Shown one piece after another: positions 5,699-7,718 of a DNA stretch of 7,718 bases. Origin of the DNA: Gammaproteobacteria bacterium (GTDB lineage: Bacteria; Pseudomonadota; Gammaproteobacteria; Burkholderiales; Burkholderiaceae_C); NCBI GenBank assembly GCA_018903185.1, contig JAHIQV010000450.1:1-7718 (forward strand), written 5' to 3'. A program made the position numbers and the translations under genes. The notes under the pieces were generated by a model, which worked only from the letters and a program-made list of their open reading frames with translations, made no database searches and had not been told where the DNA came from. Each line of letters starts with the position of its first letter. The stretch's first letter is position 1.

Positions 5699-6316
5699 AT
5701 GGAACTTGAATTTTCACGAATGGCCCTCGTCTACGCCCACCTGATCGCCTGTTGCGCGGCCATCGGGTTGATCCTCATGAGCGACATTGCCATGGTCAAA
5801 CAGCTCATCTCTGGCGATCCCCACGAACGCATGGACCCGAAACACCTGCAGGATCTGCAGAACACCGTGGCCCTGGCCCTGGTCGCACTCTGGGCCACCG
5901 GCGCGGGCATCATCGCGCTGGACACATCGGTCAAAGGCTGGGAGTACTTCGCCAACCCCAAGCTGCAAGCCAAGATCACCGTCGTCTGCTTGCTGACGCT
6001 CAATGGCTTCTTGCTGCACCACCGCGTCCTGCCGCTGATGAAGAAGGCCGGCACCCTGCTGAACATGTCGTTCTCGCAGCGCAGCTTTGCAGTGTTCGCG
6101 GGTTCGGTGTCGGCGGTGTCGTGGTTCTACGCCGCGTTGCTGGGCGTTGGTCGTCCGCTGAACTGGAAGTTCCCGCTGACCGACATCCTCGCCGCTTACC
6201 CGGTGCTGATCGCCGGTGGTTTTGCCACGCTGATGCTGATGGTGGCCTGGGCGCAATACCGCACCAGCGGTGAGTCCCGTTCGTTCGAAGGCACCCGCTT
6301 CGTCGGCGCCCACTGA
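5699..6316 (+). CDS. unrecognised integral membrane protein with about five spans
   Basis: I do not recognise the family by name. The 205-residue protein is mostly hydrophobic, with likely spans at about 8-33, 56-75, 92-110, 129-150 and 163-186. Span 1 contains His14 and Asp29, and His107-His108 lie at the end of span 3, so haem or metal binding is possible but not shown. Between spans 1 and 2 is a charged loop (DPHERMDPKHLQDLQ); between 2 and 3 is VKGWEYFANPKLQAKI. The overall look is of small multi-span proteins of the CopD or DUF2214 kind, but I cannot place it. ATG 5699 is taken as start; an in-frame ATG at 5720 (residue 8) is an alternative, and neither has a clear Shine-Dalgarno sequence. 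Coding character is good (GC-rich third positions, ends at a strong terminator). It stands alone on the + strand, with a perfect FNR-type box 150 nt upstream, which suggests control by oxygen or nitric oxide. Confidence 0.85.
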   Translation: MELEFSRMALVYAHLIACCAAIGLILMSDIAMVKQLISGDPHERMDPKHLQDLQNTVALALVALWATGAGIIALDTSVKGWEYFANPKLQAKITVVCLLTLNGFLLHHRVLPLMKKAGTLLNMSFSQRSFAVFAGSVSAVSWFYAALLGVGRPLNWKFPLTDILAAYPVLIAGGFATLMLMVAWAQYRTSGESRSFEGTRFVGAH

Positions 6317-6330
6317 ATCCGGCTCAAAAC

Positions 6331-6375
6331 CTGAAAGCCAAAGGCCATCCGTCGGGATGGCCTTTGGCCTTTCAG
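6331..6375. terminator. strong bidirectional intrinsic terminator
   Basis: A stem of about 20 bp pairs 6331-6350 with 6355-6375 around a GTCG loop (6351-6354). One extra C in the right arm is the only flaw. The + strand arm runs through GCCTTTGGCCTTTC and the - strand arm is followed by CAGGTTTTG, so both sides have T-rich tails. It lies 14 nt after the membrane-protein stop and 4 nt beyond the stop of the small - strand gene, and so serves the convergent pair. Confidence 0.9.
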
Positions 6376-6379
6376 CACA

Positions 6380-6556
6380 TCAGAGAAGGCGCTCCAGCAC
6401 CAGCACACCAAAAAAGCCCAGCGCTGCGATGACCGTCCATTTCAGGATCACGATCCCGTACTGGCGAAACCTCGCCTGCCCCGTGCCGATGTAGAAGGCG
6501 AACGACACGCCGGCCGCCAGCAGGAGCATGAAGATGGTCCAGCGAAACAGCAGCAT
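6380..6556 (-). CDS. small (58 aa) two-span membrane protein downstream of lpxC
   Basis: Read on the - strand from ATG at 6556 to TGA at 6380-6382, this ORF encodes 58 residues starting MLLFRWTIFMLLLAAGVSFA. It has two hydrophobic helices (about 4-22 and 34-54) joined by a short basic loop with GTGQARFRQYG, and ends in VLERLL. By the positive-inside rule the loop (Arg29, Arg31) is probably cytoplasmic. The gene begins 39 nt after the lpxC stop on the same strand and ends 4 nt from the terminator, so it is probably co-transcribed with lpxC. The Shine-Dalgarno sequence is weak. An overlapping - strand ORF in another frame (6448-6639) runs into lpxC and has no membrane pattern. No function is known to me. 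I recall similar short proteins beside lpxC in Comamonadaceae, but that is memory and not a search result. Confidence 0.72.
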   Translation of the reverse strand: MLLFRWTIFMLLLAAGVSFAFYIGTGQARFRQYGIVILKWTVIAALGFFGVLVLERLL

Positions 6557-6595
6557 GGCTTGTTTTTCGGTGAAGCCTTGGGCGCCGGCTGGCGC

Positions 6596-7519
6596 TTACC
6601 AGGCGGGAGCGAGTTGCGCGAAGCCGGTGGGCGCTTCACGCTCCTGCTCGAAGCTCACGATCTCGTAAGCATCGGGTCGGGCCAGCAGCGCACGCAGCAG
6701 CTGGTTGTTCATGGCGTGACCCGAGCGGAAGGCGCTGTAGGCGGCCAGCAGCGGCTTGCCAATGATGTAGAGATCACCGATCGCGTCGAGGATCTTGTGC
6801 TTGACGAACTCGTCCTGGTAGCGCAGACCGTCGGCGTTGAGCACCTTCACATCGTCCATGACGATGGCGTTGTCCAGGCCGCCGCCCAGCGCCAGGCCAT
6901 GGGAACGCATCATCTCCACGTCGCGCGTGAAGCCGAAGGTGCGGGCCCGGGCGATCTCCCTCGCGTAGCGGCCGCTGCCCATGTCGAACTCGACCCGCTG
7001 GCCGCTGGAATTCACCGCCGGGTGGTTGAACTCGATCTCGAAGCTCAGCTTGTAGCCGTGGTACGGGTCCAGCCGCGCCCACTTGAGGTTGCTGCCCTCC
7101 CCTTCGCGCACCTCCACGGGTTTGGTCACCCGGATGAAGCGCTTGGGCGCCTTCTGCGTCACGATGCCCGCGCTCTGCAGCAGGTAAACGAACGAGGCCG
7201 AAGAACCGTCCAGGATCGGCACCTCTTCGGCCGTGATGTCCACATACAGGTTGTCCAGCCCCAGGCCGGCGGCGGCACTCATCAGGTGCTCGATGGTGTG
7301 CACCTTGGCGCCGCCCTTGGCGATGGTCGAGGCCAGACGCGTGTCGGACACGGCATCGGCATTCACCGGAATCTCCACCGGCTCGGGCAGGTCCACGCGG
7401 CGGAACACGATGCCGGTGTCCGGCGCGGCCGGGCGCAGCGTCAACTCCACCCGCTGGCCACTGTGCAGGCCGACACCCACCGCCTTGGTGAGAGATTTCA
7501 GGGTTCTTTGAGCAAGCAT
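6596..7519 (-). CDS. lpxC: UDP-3-O-acyl-N-acetylglucosamine deacetylase LpxC
   Basis: LpxC is the cytoplasmic zinc amidase that removes acetate from UDP-3-O-acyl-GlcNAc, the committed step of lipid A synthesis. The 307-residue length matches the E. coli enzyme (305). It begins [20 protein letters not shown], like E. coli [20 protein letters not shown]. Zinc ligands and catalytic residues are present: Glu77-His78 in HTIEHLMSA, His241 and Asp245 in [10 protein letters not shown], and His268 in [10 protein letters not shown]. Conserved blocks [16 protein letters not shown] (99-114), FNHPAV and RARTFGF (191-197) are intact. In many proteobacteria lpxC lies just after ftsZ; here the window ends 199 bp upstream of lpxC, so this cannot be tested. 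The ATG at 7519 has no Shine-Dalgarno sequence, but TAAAAT ends 6 nt before it. The small membrane-protein gene follows on the same strand. Confidence 0.97.
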   Translation of the reverse strand: MLAQRTLKSLTKAVGVGLHSGQRVELTLRPAAPDTGIVFRRVDLPEPVEIPVNADAVSDTRLASTIAKGGAKVHTIEHLMSAAAGLGLDNLYVDITAEEVPILDGSSASFVYLLQSAGIVTQKAPKRFIRVTKPVEVREGEGSNLKWARLDPYHGYKLSFEIEFNHPAVNSSGQRVEFDMGSGRYAREIARARTFGFTRDVEMMRSHGLALGGGLDNAIVMDDVKVLNADGLRYQDEFVKHKILDAIGDLYIIGKPLLAAYSAFRSGHAMNNQLLRALLARPDAYEIVSFEQEREAPTGFAQLAPAW

Positions 7520-7525
7520 CCAGAG

Positions 7526-7531
7526 ATTTTA
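7526..7531 (-). promoter_or_regulatory. candidate -10 hexamer (TAAAAT) for lpxC
   Basis: On the - strand TAAAAT is separated from the lpxC ATG by CTCTGG only. Transcription starting 7 nt from the hexamer would begin at the A of the ATG, giving a leaderless mRNA. The position expected for -35 reads AAGCGC, a poor match, so promoter strength or even function is uncertain. The layout repeats that seen before the TonB-like gene. Confidence 0.4.
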
Positions 7532-7605
7532 AGTTTTGCGGTGCCAGAGCGCTTTGAAGAATCGTGATGGCCGTGATAGGTATGACGCTCTCCTCCGACA
7601 GGGGC

Positions 7606-7711
7606 GGTCGTCGGAACCCAGGGGAAACGGCTCCGCGAATGTCCCCCGGGCTGGCTGCGCCAGCCCTCCTCCTTGACTTCGCTGCGCCATTTACCCTGGG
7701 TTCCGACGACC
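7606..7711. repeat. 106-bp near-palindromic intergenic element with perfect 18-bp ends
   Basis: The left end GGTCGTCGGAACCCAGGG (7606-7623) is the exact reverse complement of 7694-7711. Pairing continues imperfectly inward (AAA/TTT, GGC/GCC, GCGAA/TTCGC, then GTC/GAC after a one-base bulge). At the centre is a perfect 8-bp hairpin, GGGCTGGC-TGC-GCCAGCCC (7648-7666). The whole element can fold as one long hairpin, broken mainly by CCCCC facing TCCTCCTT. There is no ORF of note and no target-site duplication that I can see. It could be a dispersed REP- or MITE-like repeat, or a terminator insulating lpxC from the gene upstream. Copy number cannot be judged from one window. Confidence 0.75.
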
Positions 7712-7718
7712 TGTTGGC

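Noticed and set aside
5527..5709. 60-aa open frame across the intergenic region
   Set aside because: It spans the FNR-type box and several dyads, has a TTG start with no Shine-Dalgarno sequence, and overlaps the start of the real membrane-protein gene.
6448..6639. 63-aa open frame on the - strand after lpxC
   Set aside because: It overlaps the lpxC end and the 58-aa ORF in another frame, and its Pro/Ser/Cys/Arg-rich translation lacks structure; the 58-aa frame has two clear membrane helices.
6560..7567. 335-aa open frame on the + strand
   Set aside because: It is the antisense shadow of lpxC, whose zinc ligands and full length are certain; the translation is low-complexity and matches no family.
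7606..7718. Integron attC site
   Set aside because: The element has paired arms and a size in range, but no GTTRRRY core at the end, no paired R''/L'' boxes and no cassette structure around it.

Overview
The window is about 7.7 kb of GC-rich chromosomal DNA with tightly packed genes. Gene content and protein character point to a betaproteobacterium of the order Burkholderiales, most likely family Comamonadaceae. This assignment is inference from recognised protein families and from a charged insert in MtgA that I remember from that group; no marker gene or database comparison is available.

Left block (1-5375, all + strand). The 3' part of an RNB-domain exoribonuclease runs in from the left edge. 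It is followed by a TonB-like energy transducer, the monofunctional peptidoglycan transglycosylase MtgA, a PlsC-type acyltransferase, a CdsA-like multi-membrane-span cytidylyltransferase homologue and the Holliday-junction resolvase RuvC. Gaps are 0-24 nt and two junctions are TGATG stop/start overlaps, so much of the block is probably one operon. It mixes RNA turnover, envelope energy transduction, cell-wall glycan synthesis, phospholipid precursor synthesis and recombination. The CdsA-like protein lacks parts of the usual CdsA signature.

Middle (5376-6375). A 323-bp gene-free stretch is unusually rich in dyads. It has a perfect 9-bp inverted repeat, three overlapping hairpins that cannot all form together and that surround a possible 11-codon leader ORF, a perfect FNR/ANR-type box (TTGATAAATATCAA), and another perfect dyad beside that box. 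It leads into an unrecognised five-span membrane protein (5699-6316). That gene ends at a very strong bidirectional terminator (6331-6375).

Right block (6380-7718, - strand). lpxC, the committed step of lipid A synthesis, is followed 39 nt later by a 58-aa, two-span membrane protein that is easily missed because of its size. It ends 4 nt from the shared terminator. Upstream of lpxC lies a 106-bp near-palindromic element with perfect 18-bp ends and an inner 8-bp hairpin, which looks like a dispersed intergenic repeat or MITE-like element and extends almost to the window edge.

No tRNA, rRNA, CRISPR array, transposase or defence system was seen. The main points of interest are non-coding: the dyad-rich FNR-linked leader, the palindromic element, and two start codons (tonB-like and lpxC) placed exactly where a -10 hexamer would predict a leaderless mRNA.
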